Source: Ktedonobacterales bacterium (GTDB taxonomy: Bacteria; Chloroflexota; Ktedonobacteria; Ktedonobacterales; Ktedonobacteraceae). From it: a stretch of 64,000 bases of DNA. The stretch is taken from contig DAIDJF010000023.1 in NCBI GenBank assembly GCA_027451525.1, positions 1 through 64,000 of the forward strand. Reading direction: 5' to 3'. This document shows positions 8,943-17,257 of this stretch, in pieces. Within the stretch, counting starts at the first letter, position 1, and each line of letters opens with the position of its first letter. Both the position numbers and the translations under genes were made by a program. A model generated the notes under the pieces. That model was not told where the DNA came from and did not search any database. It saw only the letters and a list, made by a program, of their open reading frames with translations.

Positions 8943-9740
8943 TCACTCTTTAGGTACACCCCCGTGAAATGGCGGAACACGAGTGGGTACAGGACGAGCG
9001 GAAGGATCGTGGGTCACGTTCGTCCTAACTGTTGTTGGCAGATGGCGTTCGTCCGTTCTGGCGTTCTGCGGCTGAGATGAATCTGGCTTGTGACCGTCAG
9101 GCGAGCCATCTGGCATCGCTGCTTCTTTGGTCATGTGCCAAACATAAATCATACGTTCAACCGCTGTCACATTTGAGAAGACTGCCAGAAGGGCCACAGC
9201 CCACATACAGATGCCTGTGCCGGATAAGAGTCCAATTGCCAGGATAATGACACGTTCGGGGCGTGCGAGCAGACCTTTTCTGCATTCTAAGCCCAATCCT
9301 TCAGCGCGTGCTTTGGTATAGCTAACCATCAACGAACCGACGACCGCGATATAGATCAGTGCAATCATCCACGACTGCTCGTGCGCAACAGGCCAGAGTG
9401 CGTCATGGAGGCCCGGCTGGTTTAGAGCATAATAGAGCAGCCCGAACAGGATAATGCTTTCCGAAAAGCGGTCGAGCGTTGAGTCAAAAAACGCTCCGAA
9501 AGTCGTGGCGGCATGAAGTATGCGCGCCATCGCCCCGTCAAACATATCAAAGATGCCAGCGAAAAGCACCAGCACACCACCCGCAAATAGGTTCCCCTGC
9601 GATATGACCACTGCTGTCACTATACTAAGCAGGAGTCCAATCATGGTCAATGTATTTGGCGAAACACCTAGCCGTGCAAATGGTTGAATGAGCAGCATTA
9701 CCAGGTGTCTGGCGCGTTGCTGTATGCGTCTGCTAAACAT
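8943..9740 (-). CDS. CDP-alcohol phosphatidyltransferase
   Basis: 265 aa integral membrane enzyme. The complete family signature D-x2-DG-x2-AR-x8-G-x3-D-x3-D is present at residues 65-90 (DMFDGAMAR ... GAFFDSTLD). Several membrane helices surround it, with a 55-residue hydrophilic cytoplasmic tail. The enzyme transfers a phosphatidyl group from CDP-diacylglycerol to an alcohol acceptor such as glycerol-3-phosphate or inositol-phosphate. The N-terminal SPNTLTMIGLLLS segment is shared by PgsA and PIP-synthase-like members, and sequence alone does not separate these. It is a stand-alone gene followed by non-coding DNA. Confidence 0.9.
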   Translation of the reverse strand: MFSRRIQQRARHLVMLLIQPFARLGVSPNTLTMIGLLLSIVTAVVISQGNLFAGGVLVLFAGIFDMFDGAMARILHAATTFGAFFDSTLDRFSESIILFGLLYYALNQPGLHDALWPVAHEQSWMIALIYIAVVGSLMVSYTKARAEGLGLECRKGLLARPERVIILAIGLLSGTGICMWAVALLAVFSNVTAVERMIYVWHMTKEAAMPDGSPDGHKPDSSQPQNARTDERHLPTTVRTNVTHDPSARPVPTRVPPFHGGVPKE

Positions 9741-10031
9741 AATTCTATTGTATCATACTTGACGTGAGAGAACTAGTAGGGGAGTAGATATCTGACTAAT
9801 TTCGTGTCTTTTTCTGTCAACAATATGTGAACGGCAAAGAATGTGCTACATTTGTCCGAAAACCCATACCCCCACACGGATGTGATTTATCGCAAAGCTG
9901 TGTAAATGCACATTTTATCTTCCAATATAAGAATATATCATTATATCAACGACAGGCTTAAAGTATCTGTCAACGCGATTTTACCAATTCCTTGCAGGAA
10001 TACCGGTGTACATGGCTAGAGTAATTTTCAG

Positions 10032-10338
10032 GCAGGGCGACCGCAAGAGTCCTTACACATGTAGGTTTTTTGGACCCATTGCCGCATGGTGTGGAACGGA
10101 CGGGCGACCACAAGGGTCCCCACCCATCCCCAGCACCGCCCCCGCCCCTACTATATTACGACGCACGTCGTGCAGGGATGTTTCGCACCCGCGTGCGGGT
10201 GCAAGGGCGTGTATAGTAGGGGCAGGGGTGGGGTGGACGTGGGGTGGGGACCCGTGTGGTCGCCCGTCGTACACCATATGCACCCAATGCCCTCTTCACC
10301 AAAAACCCTCCCCGTGTAAGCCGCAAGAGTCGCCCTGC
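10032..10338. repeat. Palindromic repeat interrupted by MITE copy A
   Basis: The outer arms GCAGGGCGAC and GTCGCCCTGC flank the MITE. With the MITE and one copy of its target duplication removed, the remaining bases form a short hairpin of the same type as the one at 5701-5735. This shows insertion into a pre-existing palindromic repeat. Confidence 0.7.
10052..10320 (+). mobile_element. 269-bp MITE-like element, copy A
   Basis: Begins CTTACAC and ends GTGTAAG. The inverted repeat continues imperfectly across almost the whole element (poly-T block, GGGCGACCACAAGGGTCC, CCCCTACTATA and their complements), leaving a short central hairpin. It is flanked by the 11-bp direct repeat CCGCAAGAGTC at 10041-10051 and 10321-10331. 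There is no coding capacity, so it is non-autonomous. A second copy of identical length lies in opposite orientation at 50213-50481. It fills most of the 650-bp gap between the phosphatidyltransferase and PHP genes. The remainder (9741-10031) shows no gene. Confidence 0.85.
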
Positions 10339-10391
10339 TCATAATGCCATGATTGTATTGGATGCAAGCGGCTTGCAATTGTCCTGCTCGC

Positions 10392-11252
10392 TTAAGCAAC
10401 CGACTCTGAGATACTCTCGCCTTCGCCCATCGCGGCTGTCATCATGCGGCGTGCCTCACGTCCTTCTTTGCTGACGCGATAACGAGCCCAGTTGAGGTAG
10501 TCCTGAACATCCCAGAGACGTCCCCCAGGAGCACTTAAACCACTCTCAATGGTTACACGCACGTCTTGCGCGGTTTTGCCCTCGAACCATGTGCAACCAC
10601 GCCCAATAGCGTTGAGTGTGTGGGCATCGCTATTGCCCAATTCCGGCAATTTGTAGATGTCACGGTTCACGCTCATTGTCAGACGATTTGCGTAGATGCC
10701 GCAAAAGCTGGCATTCCAGGTTTCAATGCCATCAAACCAGACATCACTGGCGGCATGAATGCGATCCATCACTTCACGAGAACAGCTATGGCGGAAGAGT
10801 GGGTGCAGAGGATGGGCGATAACTGCCAATCCGCCTTGCTCATGAATCAGATCAATACTGCGTTCCATGCTCAGGCCGGGGCGAATACGTTTCTCGATAA
10901 AGAGAGCCAGGAGGTGGCCCTCGCTTGTAGAGATTTCTTCACCCACGACGAAATCAAAACGATAGTTGCCACTAGCCCACAGGTCGCGGGCTCGCAGTGA
11001 ACCCTCGATGACATCGTGATCGGTGAGCGCGATAACATCGAGATTGGTGCGTTGCTGGGCATAATCAAGAATCTGCTCAATAGTGCCGATGCCGTCGCTG
11101 TACGTGCTGTGCATATGCAGGTCGGCGCGTCCAACCTTGCCTGCTTGTAGAGCCTGCTGCTGAGTCATCTGTCTGCGTTTCTTCAACGTAGCTGTGCCAG
11201 CACTGGTACGCGCAGAGACAGGGGTGATGCTATTGTGCTTGATGGTTGTCAT
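10392..11252 (-). CDS. PHP-domain metal-dependent phosphoesterase
   Basis: 286 aa. The PHP motifs are clear: ADLHMHSTYSDG (metal-binding HxH), ALTDHD, GEEIST, AVIAHPLHPLF and LGNSDAHTL. Relatives hydrolyse phosphate esters, for instance histidinol phosphate or 3',5'-nucleotide bisphosphates; this stand-alone form resembles the YciV/RnaAM-like group. AGAGGAG lies 5-6 nt before the start. The C-terminal 30 residues are basic and helical. A second PHP protein is encoded at 42.2 kb with only moderate similarity. Confidence 0.87.
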   Translation of the reverse strand: MTTIKHNSITPVSARTSAGTATLKKRRQMTQQQALQAGKVGRADLHMHSTYSDGIGTIEQILDYAQQRTNLDVIALTDHDVIEGSLRARDLWASGNYRFDFVVGEEISTSEGHLLALFIEKRIRPGLSMERSIDLIHEQGGLAVIAHPLHPLFRHSCSREVMDRIHAASDVWFDGIETWNASFCGIYANRLTMSVNRDIYKLPELGNSDAHTLNAIGRGCTWFEGKTAQDVRVTIESGLSAPGGRLWDVQDYLNWARYRVSKEGREARRMMTAAMGEGESISESVA

Positions 11253-11494
11253 GCAACTCCTCTTCTTTTTCTTTCAGTTTTGTATCTGTATTTCTTCTTG
11301 GTGTATTGGTATACACAATTCGCCCGTCCGCCTCCCTCATATGTACTCTACCATGAAGAGGTTAAAAATCAGGCTTAAATGGTTGTAAAGATTTGTTAAC
11401 ATTTGCTATACTGAAGTCACACGGAGAGATAGGGGTAGAACCTGCTCTGCCATAATCCTGGTTCTAGCAAGGGCGGGGCGGCACGGGGTATCTG

Positions 11495-11875
11495 TTATTC
11501 TTCCATACCGAGATCAACTTCCAGGAGCGCATCCCCGCTCGGTAACGACGCACTATGCACATTGGGGTCAATGAGCAGACCCAGAGCGTGAAGGCATTGT
11601 TGGAAGCGTTCACGGTTGAGAGTGCAGTAGACCAGGCGACCGGCACGGTGGGTTTCAACCAGGCCCGCACGCTTCAAACGGCGTAGATGCCATGAGACAA
11701 GCGGCTGGCTAATATTCAGGCGATCAGTCAGGTCGGTTACGGTAACACGCTCCTGACGCGCCAGATGATAAACGATGGTCAGACGGGCAACGTCTGCTAG
11801 TGATTTTAGCATTATTTTAAGTTCGCGCCAGTTATTCATGCTACTCTCTAGTGATGATGGAGATATTTCATCCAT
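11495..11875 (-). CDS. ArsR-family winged-helix regulator
   Basis: 126 aa. The winged helix is evident in LKSLADVARLTIVYHLARQE, VTDLTDRLNISQPLVSWHLR and RLKRAGLVETHRAGRLVYC. The ArsR metal-box ELCVCDL is absent, replaced by VTVTDLTDRL, so a metal-sensing role is doubtful. A 30-residue acidic C-terminal tail (LPSGDALLEVDLGMEE) follows. It is preceded by its own promoter and a palindrome, and is divergent from the small gene at 12046, a possible target. Confidence 0.88.
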   Translation of the reverse strand: MDEISPSSLESSMNNWRELKIMLKSLADVARLTIVYHLARQERVTVTDLTDRLNISQPLVSWHLRRLKRAGLVETHRAGRLVYCTLNRERFQQCLHALGLLIDPNVHSASLPSGDALLEVDLGMEE

Positions 11876-11884
11876 CGTAATTAC

Positions 11885-11930
11885 ATAAACGTCTGTTTAT
11901 ATTTTATGTCGCGTAGTTGGGGTTTGTCAA
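11885..11930 (-). promoter_or_regulatory. ArsR promoter with inverted-repeat operator
   Basis: Minus-strand TTGACA (11925-11930), 18-bp spacer, TAAAAT (11901-11906). It is followed immediately by ATAAAC-4-GTTTAT (11885-11900), ending 9 bp before the start codon. This is a typical position for ArsR autorepression. Confidence 0.65.
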
Positions 11931-11975
11931 GGGGCGTGACATGGCTGAAATATCAAGCGCAAGCGAAACTTTGCC

Positions 11976-12004
11976 TTGACACAGCCTCAGAAGAGACGTA
12001 AGAT
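11976..12004 (+). promoter_or_regulatory. Promoter of the 161-aa hypothetical gene
   Basis: TTGACA (11976-11981), 17-bp spacer, TAAGAT (11999-12004), then AAGGAG and the ATG at 12046. The spacing is ideal for a housekeeping sigma factor. Confidence 0.7.
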
Positions 12005-12045
12005 GTGTTAGACATCGGCACACTCTCCAACAAGGAGCCTTTTCT

Positions 12046-12531
12046 ATGTCATTTCAGATTTGTATTAAAACCGATAAAACCTTACAGCAACTTACCACTG
12101 ATATTTGTACACTGTTCTCGCTTCCACCTTCCCGCCGTAATTCCGCTGCGGGCGAATCCTACTATCAATTTGAGATGTTGGGCATGTTGATCCTCGTTCA
12201 TGCTGCCGATGAAGAGATACGTGATCCTGAAGTTGCCAGCTATCCTTATTCCTTTGATCTTCAGCTCTCCTTTGCCGATCATGAACTTGATACTGATGAT
12301 ATGGAATATCGTCTTCAACCCTACTACGCGCAACTGCTCACCTTTCATTTAGGCGTGGAAACTGCTTATCATGAGAAGCAAAAAGTTGGACGCCACTGGC
12401 AAATTCGTTATCAATTCTGTCGCAAGAATTCACACTGGGACGGCTCAGTTCTCTATGGTGAGCCGGGGTGGGAGCCTGCTGTGATCGTTGGTACACCATC
12501 TTCCTGGCGCACTATGCATCCTTTGTTGTAA
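12046..12531 (+). CDS. Hypothetical protein
   Basis: 161 aa, not recognised. It is soluble and acidic in the middle (ADEEIRDPEVASYPYSFDLQLSF), rich in aromatic residues, with no signal peptide or membrane segment. AAGGAG lies about 8 nt before the ATG and a good promoter precedes it, so it is very likely expressed. It has its own promoter and is divergent from the ArsR gene. The composition suggests a compact alpha/beta protein; no function is proposed. Confidence 0.7.
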   Translation: MSFQICIKTDKTLQQLTTDICTLFSLPPSRRNSAAGESYYQFEMLGMLILVHAADEEIRDPEVASYPYSFDLQLSFADHELDTDDMEYRLQPYYAQLLTFHLGVETAYHEKQKVGRHWQIRYQFCRKNSHWDGSVLYGEPGWEPAVIVGTPSSWRTMHPLL

Positions 12532-12581
12532 AGGGAGGATAATCCGCCAGAAAGAGCAACGTTCTCGGCTGTTGAAGGTCG

Positions 12582-13721
12582 CTAGTCACCACGAATGGCA
12601 CGATCAAGCGTGTGTGGCGATGATTCGAGGAAGTGGTCCCACGCGCTTGTCTGCCAATCATCAACCTGGCCCGGCACGCTAATCCAGCGCGGCAAAGGCG
12701 TGAGCAAGTATTGGGCCAGCCCTTGCACAAATGGCTCATACATGCCGCGTAGCTGTTTGAGCCGTTTCTCTGTTGCCTCTGTATCGCCTACCATAAAGCC
12801 TGCCGCTACTAACATGGAGTGGAGATGCGCGAAGTCCTCTGTTGGCAGGCGATCAGGCATCTTCAGGGGGGCAACATTTAAGATTTGGGCCAGGTCTACC
12901 GCTGCGTGGCGCGCTATCGCAAAGGTAAATTTTGCAGGCTTCGTGGGAATATTTTCTACACCTGCTAGAATAAGAGCGCATACATCCAACACTGTTGTGA
13001 GTGCACCTAGCCAGGATTGGCTCATGTGTTGAGAGCGATAGTAGGCCAATACAGGGTAGGAGATAACGTTTTCGAGTAATTCGGCACTCCAGTGTTCCCA
13101 TTCATGTAAGTAGGCAATTACCTCGTCGGGAATACTGTGTTGATGGCGCAATAGCAAGGCCGATGCGCTCGGCGGAGAACCAGCGCGGGCATCAAGGAGC
13201 GAGATATTCGATTCACGATGTGAGAATGCCTGATAAATGACAGGCACATATCCGATAACGAGGGCGAGGAAGGCAAATCCTGTGCCCGCCTCGATAATGA
13301 CAAAACCGCGCCCCGCGCCCGAAAGCGGCACGACATCGCCCAACCCAAGCGTGATAAAGGTCGTTCCGCTCATATAGAGGTATGTGCCAAAGCCTGTGTT
13401 GTGATCGAGTGTGCCCAATGGACTGTCCATGCCCCATTGCAAGCAGGCAAAGCCAAGCACTAATAACCAGGCCCAGAGAATAAGTAGTAGGATGAGTGAG
13501 AGGGGGCCGAAGTACCCAAGATAGTATTCGCGCCGATTGCCTGGATGCCACTTGCGTGCTGGCAGAGACCAGAGCGACCACATGAAGGTATAAAAGAGGC
13601 GTGCAAGGCGAAATTTGCGCGAGACACGGCGTGGGAGGATGATCGTTTCAAAGCCATCTTGTAGCGCAAGTAACACCAAAATAATGCCGCATATGGCGGC
13701 AAAAACACGTATAAAGTTCAT
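12582..13721 (-). CDS. Two-TM potassium-channel-like membrane protein
   Basis: 379 aa. There is one N-terminal helix, then a helix at about 70-98, a pore loop with the selectivity-filter sequence TTFITLGLGDVVP (about 120-132), and a following helix at about 136-160. This is the Ion_trans_2 arrangement. The 210-residue cytoplasmic part is helical and lacks a Rossmann RCK (GxGxxG) domain, so gating is not by a standard TrkA_N domain. It probably passes K+ passively. It lies 1.6 kb from the kdp K+ pump genes but on the other strand. The weak GGGGAG site is 12 nt from the start, so the start is moderately certain. Confidence 0.75.
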   Translation of the reverse strand: MNFIRVFAAICGIILVLLALQDGFETIILPRRVSRKFRLARLFYTFMWSLWSLPARKWHPGNRREYYLGYFGPLSLILLLILWAWLLVLGFACLQWGMDSPLGTLDHNTGFGTYLYMSGTTFITLGLGDVVPLSGAGRGFVIIEAGTGFAFLALVIGYVPVIYQAFSHRESNISLLDARAGSPPSASALLLRHQHSIPDEVIAYLHEWEHWSAELLENVISYPVLAYYRSQHMSQSWLGALTTVLDVCALILAGVENIPTKPAKFTFAIARHAAVDLAQILNVAPLKMPDRLPTEDFAHLHSMLVAAGFMVGDTEATEKRLKQLRGMYEPFVQGLAQYLLTPLPRWISVPGQVDDWQTSAWDHFLESSPHTLDRAIRGD

Positions 13722-13879
13722 AAATATGTTGTTCTCCCCAGGTAAGTTGCCCTATAATCTGCAGTCTCCTAATTATTACACATCTTGCCCAGAGATAATT
13801 CCATCGCTGTTATATGGAGTGCACAGGGGATAAACGCTTCGCGTCGATGCTACAGGCTACAAACAGCATTAATGGCCGG

Positions 13880-13977
13880 GCAGGTATGCCAGCATCGCCT
13901 CTTAAAGCCGGAGGTACGAAGGGGGAAGCGCACCTCGCGGTAGAGAAGTATGTGTTAGGCGACGCCAGCCTACCTGC
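13880..13977. repeat. Imperfect palindromic repeat
   Basis: Arms of 21 bp (13880-13900 and 13957-13977, about 17 matches), beginning GCAGGTA and ending TACCTGC, enclose a second GC-rich stem. It lies between the 3' end of the receiver gene and the start of the channel gene. It looks like a dispersed extragenic palindrome; only this copy is seen here. Confidence 0.5.
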
Positions 13978-14004
13978 TCACCAGTCCCCATGGAAAGAAC
14001 ATCT

Positions 14005-14415
14005 CTATGTGGTCTCCGTTGTAAGTAAATGGTCAACGGTATCCAACAACTCGTCCAGGTCAAAGGGCTTACTCATGCCAATCATATGACGTTTTTGCAT
14101 TTCTTGCGTTGGTAGATAGGCACTCATCATAATGACAGGTACTTGTGTCCACTCATGAATGTTCTGTAGTTGGTCATAGAATTCGATGCCATTCATCTCT
14201 GGAAGCCGATAATCAGTAATACATAGTGACGGTTTTATGCTTTTTGCTATTTGCAGAGCTTGAAATCCGTCAGTTACAAGTAATGGTCTGTAGGATGTTT
14301 CGAGCGAAAACACGGTGACCAAAAATTTACCAATGTTGTCATCATCCTCGACAATAAGAATAGTCTTTTCGTAACTATGTTTTTTTTTATTAGGAAGAAC
14401 TGTTTGGCATCGCAT
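14005..14415 (-). CDS. Stand-alone response-regulator receiver protein
   Basis: 136 aa from the ATG at 14415, where AGGAG lies 8 nt upstream; an upstream in-frame ATG at 14472 lacks one. CheY-like fold: acidic pocket ILIVEDDDN, phospho-acceptor Asp in LCITDYRLPEMNG, Thr/Ser position in VIMMSAYLP, and Lys in GMSKPFDLDEL. There is no output domain and no kinase gene next to it, so it is an orphan single-domain regulator probably acting in a phosphorelay or by protein binding. The sensor kinase at 33.8 kb is a possible but unproven partner. Confidence 0.88.
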   Translation of the reverse strand: MRCQTVLPNKKKHSYEKTILIVEDDDNIGKFLVTVFSLETSYRPLLVTDGFQALQIAKSIKPSLCITDYRLPEMNGIEFYDQLQNIHEWTQVPVIMMSAYLPTQEMQKRHMIGMSKPFDLDELLDTVDHLLTTETT

Positions 14416-14643
14416 CGTAAAATCTCCTGTACCCGTTAGGTTCATAGGAATCCCCATATGTACTCTATTCACGTACTAAAAAAAGAGAAGGTTTCGTTCT
14501 ATAACTCTTTTGGCTATTCAAAAACGCTAGTAATAGTATTTCTAACATCTTCCTAATCTACATCTACATAGTCTAAGACCTTTTTTTAAGAAAAACGCAA
14601 AACCAGCATCTTTTTGCGGTTGCCATATGTGGAGAGAAAATGC

Positions 14644-14672
14644 TTGACAGTTCGGCTCGGTGACGGTATAAT
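14644..14672 (+). promoter_or_regulatory. Consensus promoter of tRNA-Thr
   Basis: TTGACA (14644-14649), 17-bp spacer, TATAAT (14667-14672): both hexamers are exact consensus. The start would fall about 21 nt before the mature tRNA. Confidence 0.9.
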
Positions 14673-14700
14673 CACTGTGTGAAATCGAAGTATCTTTCAC

Positions 14701-14772
14701 GCCGATGTAGCTCAGGGGCAGAGCAGCTGTTTTGTAAACAGCCGGTCGTCGGTTCGAATCCGACCATCGGCT
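14701..14772 (+). tRNA. tRNA-Thr (anticodon TGT)
   Basis: The 72-nt cloverleaf folds completely: acceptor GCCGATG/CATCGGC, D arm GCTC...GAGC, anticodon stem GCTGT/ACAGC with loop TTTGTAA (anticodon TGT, reads ACA), T arm GTCGG-TTCGAAT-CCGAC. The discriminator is T and CCA is not encoded. A TTTTTT run directly after it should terminate transcription. Confidence 0.95.
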
Positions 14773-15286
14773 TTTTTGTGCCTAAAATCCCCTCACACCA
14801 GTCTACAAGCCGTTTCAGACCGTTTCACTTATCCTCATTACCTACGTAAAACCCCCTCAAACGAGCCTTCTTTTAACTGAACTTCTTGTGGCTAGCTTTG
14901 CTATTGGAAACCCAGTGTGTGGCCCTCTTTTATAATGCGTCTGGTATTCACTGTACCCTAGCTGTGACTCGTGCTTGCGTGAAGAGGTTGAACCCATTGA
15001 GCAGGGACACGATGACATTTTTTGAGAAATTTTTGAGTGCGGTTATCGTTCTTCTGAACGCCTCTTGACGAATCCCCTGCTATACTCTGTTTGGAACACG
15101 GAAAGCCTGACTATTCCTGTTATGATGAATGCACATTCTAATGTACTGATGGTAAATTTTTCAGCGTGCTGTGTGTGGATATGCCTTTATTCTTACATAC
15201 AAAGGATAAAGGCTGTGTTTGTGCATCTTTTCTGTCAAATAGCGGGCTAGCGGTTTTACTGCCCGTAATTTCTGAGGAGGAATCTC
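14773..15286. other. Upstream region of the kdp operon
   Basis: 514 bp without a supported gene. After the tRNA terminator it holds the leader of the K+-ATPase operon. An 8-bp hairpin, GCCTTTAT (15183-15190) / ATAAAGGC (15206-15213), could be an attenuator. No c-di-AMP (ydaO) riboswitch core was recognised. No KdpD/KdpE genes are in the window, so regulation is unknown. Confidence 0.5.
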
Positions 15287-15370
15287 GTGCTTGATCTGAT
15301 TGTTGTGGTCGTAACACTTGTTGCGTTCGCGGCCCTGATTGCTTTTGCTTATGGCTGTGATCGCTTATAG
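15287..15370 (+). CDS. 27-aa single-helix membrane peptide of the kdp operon
   Basis: GTG start with GAGGAGG 6 nt upstream, the best ribosome site of the operon. The product MLDLIVVVVTLVAFAALIAF plus AYGCDRL is a single transmembrane helix ending in a short polar tail with a GCDRL motif. Comparable tiny peptides precede kdpF in several actinobacterial and Chloroflexota kdp operons (from memory of the family). It probably associates with the KdpFABC complex as an accessory subunit; this role is inference. It lies 26 nt upstream of kdpF. Confidence 0.7.
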   Translation: MLDLIVVVVTLVAFAALIAFAYGCDRL

Positions 15371-15396
15371 CGCACGGGGAAAGAGAGGAACATCAC

Positions 15397-15492
15397 ATGA
15401 ATACGCCACTGGAATATATCCTTGTTGGTATTGTCACGCTTGCAATCATCGTGTATCTGGTCATTGCATTGCTCGCGCCTGAGAAGTTCTAA
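15397..15492 (+). CDS. kdpF: K+-transporting ATPase subunit KdpF
   Basis: 31 aa, one transmembrane helix, with the typical KdpF ending YLVIALLAPEKF. KdpF stabilises the KdpABC complex in the membrane. GAGAGGAA precedes the ATG. kdpA follows after 30 nt, so the gene order F-A-B-C is the standard one. Confidence 0.88.
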   Translation: MNTPLEYILVGIVTLAIIVYLVIALLAPEKF

Positions 15493-15522
15493 TTTTGTCT
15501 TTCGATAGTGAGGGAAATCCCG

Positions 15523-17256
15523 ATGCCTGTCACATTCAATAGCGTGCTACAGATTGTGGTCTTCCTGGTCATCGTTTTGTTGATCACGAAGCCGCTTGGA
15601 CTCTATATGACCCATGTTTTCGCAGGCGAACGCACGTGGTTCTCGCCTGTCCTGGTTCCTGTAGAGCGCGTGCTATATAAAATCTCGCGTGTTAATGCAG
15701 AAGAAGAACATGGCTGGTTGCACTACACCATTGATATGTTGGTGTTTAGCGTGGTAGGCATGTTGCTCTTATATCTCATCGAGCGAACGCAACAGGTTCT
15801 GCCACTTAATCCTCAAGGTTTTGGTGCAGTCGAGCCTGGGCTGGCCTTTAATACTGCGTCGTCGTTTACCACTAATACTAACTGGCAAAACTATGCAGGT
15901 GAGCAGACCATGAGCTATTTCACGCAAATGGTCGGGCTGGCCTTTCACAATTTTGTTTCGGCGGCCGTGGGCATTGCCTTGGCTGTTGCGGTCGTGCGTG
16001 GTCTGACCCGTCGCAGTGCGCAACACCTGGGAAACTTCTATGTAGACCTGACGCGCTGTATTCTCTACGTGCTATTGCCCATTTCGATTATTGGCGCACT
16101 GTTCTACGTCTCGCAGGGCATGGTACAAAACTTCAATCCCTATGTCGTGATTCATACATTGGAGGGTCATACGCAGATTATCGCGCAAGGGCCATTTGCT
16201 TCGCAGGAGTGGATCAAGGATTTCGGCACGAATGGTGGTGGACCCTTCAATGCCAACTCTGCCCATCCGTATGAAAATCCGAATGCATTGACCAATCTGG
16301 TGATCCTGGTCTCCGTCTTTGCGATCCCCGCTGGCCTTTTCTATCTGTTTGGGAAGATGGCTGGTGATACGCGCCAGGGCTGGGGACTGTGGATTGTCTC
16401 AGCAGTGCTGTTTCTGGTTGGTATCGCGGTGGCCTTGCCAGCCGAGCAGATTGGCAATCCATTGTTTAATCAGTACGGTATAGATCAGCATCCTTCAGCG
16501 ATACAGGCAGGGGGCAATATGGAGGGAAAGGAGGTGCGCTTCGGCATCACAGACTCTGTCTGGTTCGATACCGTTTCGACTGATACCTCCTGTGGATGCG
16601 TGAACAGTTTCGTAGACAGTTATACGCCAATAGGTGGCTTGGTTCCATTGACCAATATTGCGCTTGGTGAACTGGTCTTTGGTGGTGTTGGTTCTGGGCT
16701 GTATGACTTGCTGGTCTTTGCCATCCTCGCGGTGTTTATCGCTGGTTTGATGGTAGGGCGTACACCTGAATACCTGGGCAAGAAGATTGAGCGAAAGGAG
16801 ATTATGATGGCGGCCCTCGCCATCCTCATACTCCCTGCATCGATCCTGGGCTTTTCCGCTGTTGCGGTCGTCATTCCGCAAGGGGTGTCCTCTATTCTCA
16901 ACACGGGGCCGCACGGATTATCTGAGATTCTGTATGCCTATACATCGGCGAATGGCAACAACGGCTCGGCTTTTGCTGGATTGAATGGGAATACACCCTT
17001 TTTTAACTGGACACTGGGACTTGCATTCCTGATCGGGCGCATTATGTTCGTGATCCCGATTATGGCTCTGGCGGGTTCCCTGGTCAAAAAGCGTGTTGTT
17101 CCCGCTGGCTTGGGAACATTCCCCACAACGGGTGCGCTCTGGGTAGCGCTGTTGATTGGCGTCATTATTATTGTTGGCGCACTCACCTACTTCCCTGCCT
17201 ATTCGCTCGGACCAATTGTTGAGCATCTGTTGATGCTACAAGGAAAGATTTTCTAA
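15523..17256 (+). CDS. kdpA: K+-transporting ATPase subunit A
   Basis: 577 aa from the ATG at 15523, where GAGGG precedes; a GTG five codons upstream is the alternative. KdpA is the channel-like K+-binding subunit. Visible signatures include [20 protein letters not shown] (first selectivity segment), [38 protein letters not shown] and [20 protein letters not shown]. About ten membrane helices are apparent. Its length is normal for the family (550-600 aa). The stop is 1 nt before the kdpB start, so translation is coupled. Confidence 0.95.
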   Translation: MPVTFNSVLQIVVFLVIVLLITKPLGLYMTHVFAGERTWFSPVLVPVERVLYKISRVNAEEEHGWLHYTIDMLVFSVVGMLLLYLIERTQQVLPLNPQGFGAVEPGLAFNTASSFTTNTNWQNYAGEQTMSYFTQMVGLAFHNFVSAAVGIALAVAVVRGLTRRSAQHLGNFYVDLTRCILYVLLPISIIGALFYVSQGMVQNFNPYVVIHTLEGHTQIIAQGPFASQEWIKDFGTNGGGPFNANSAHPYENPNALTNLVILVSVFAIPAGLFYLFGKMAGDTRQGWGLWIVSAVLFLVGIAVALPAEQIGNPLFNQYGIDQHPSAIQAGGNMEGKEVRFGITDSVWFDTVSTDTSCGCVNSFVDSYTPIGGLVPLTNIALGELVFGGVGSGLYDLLVFAILAVFIAGLMVGRTPEYLGKKIERKEIMMAALAILILPASILGFSAVAVVIPQGVSSILNTGPHGLSEILYAYTSANGNNGSAFAGLNGNTPFFNWTLGLAFLIGRIMFVIPIMALAGSLVKKRVVPAGLGTFPTTGALWVALLIGVIIIVGALTYFPAYSLGPIVEHLLMLQGKIF

Positions 17257-17257
17257 G

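Noticed and set aside
8852-8953. 33-codon hydrophobic plus-strand frame
   Set aside because: No ribosome site, overlaps the 3' end of the opposite gene, and nothing is recognised in it.
10053-10474. Several overlapping frames in the MITE A region
   Set aside because: They arise from the palindromic element and have no ribosome sites or family matches.
13880-13977. Possible CRISPR-like array from repeated palindromes
   Set aside because: Only one palindromic element is present, with no regular spacers; no cas genes in the window.
14773-15286. c-di-AMP (ydaO) riboswitch upstream of kdp
   Set aside because: The conserved core could not be matched; only a short hairpin is visible.
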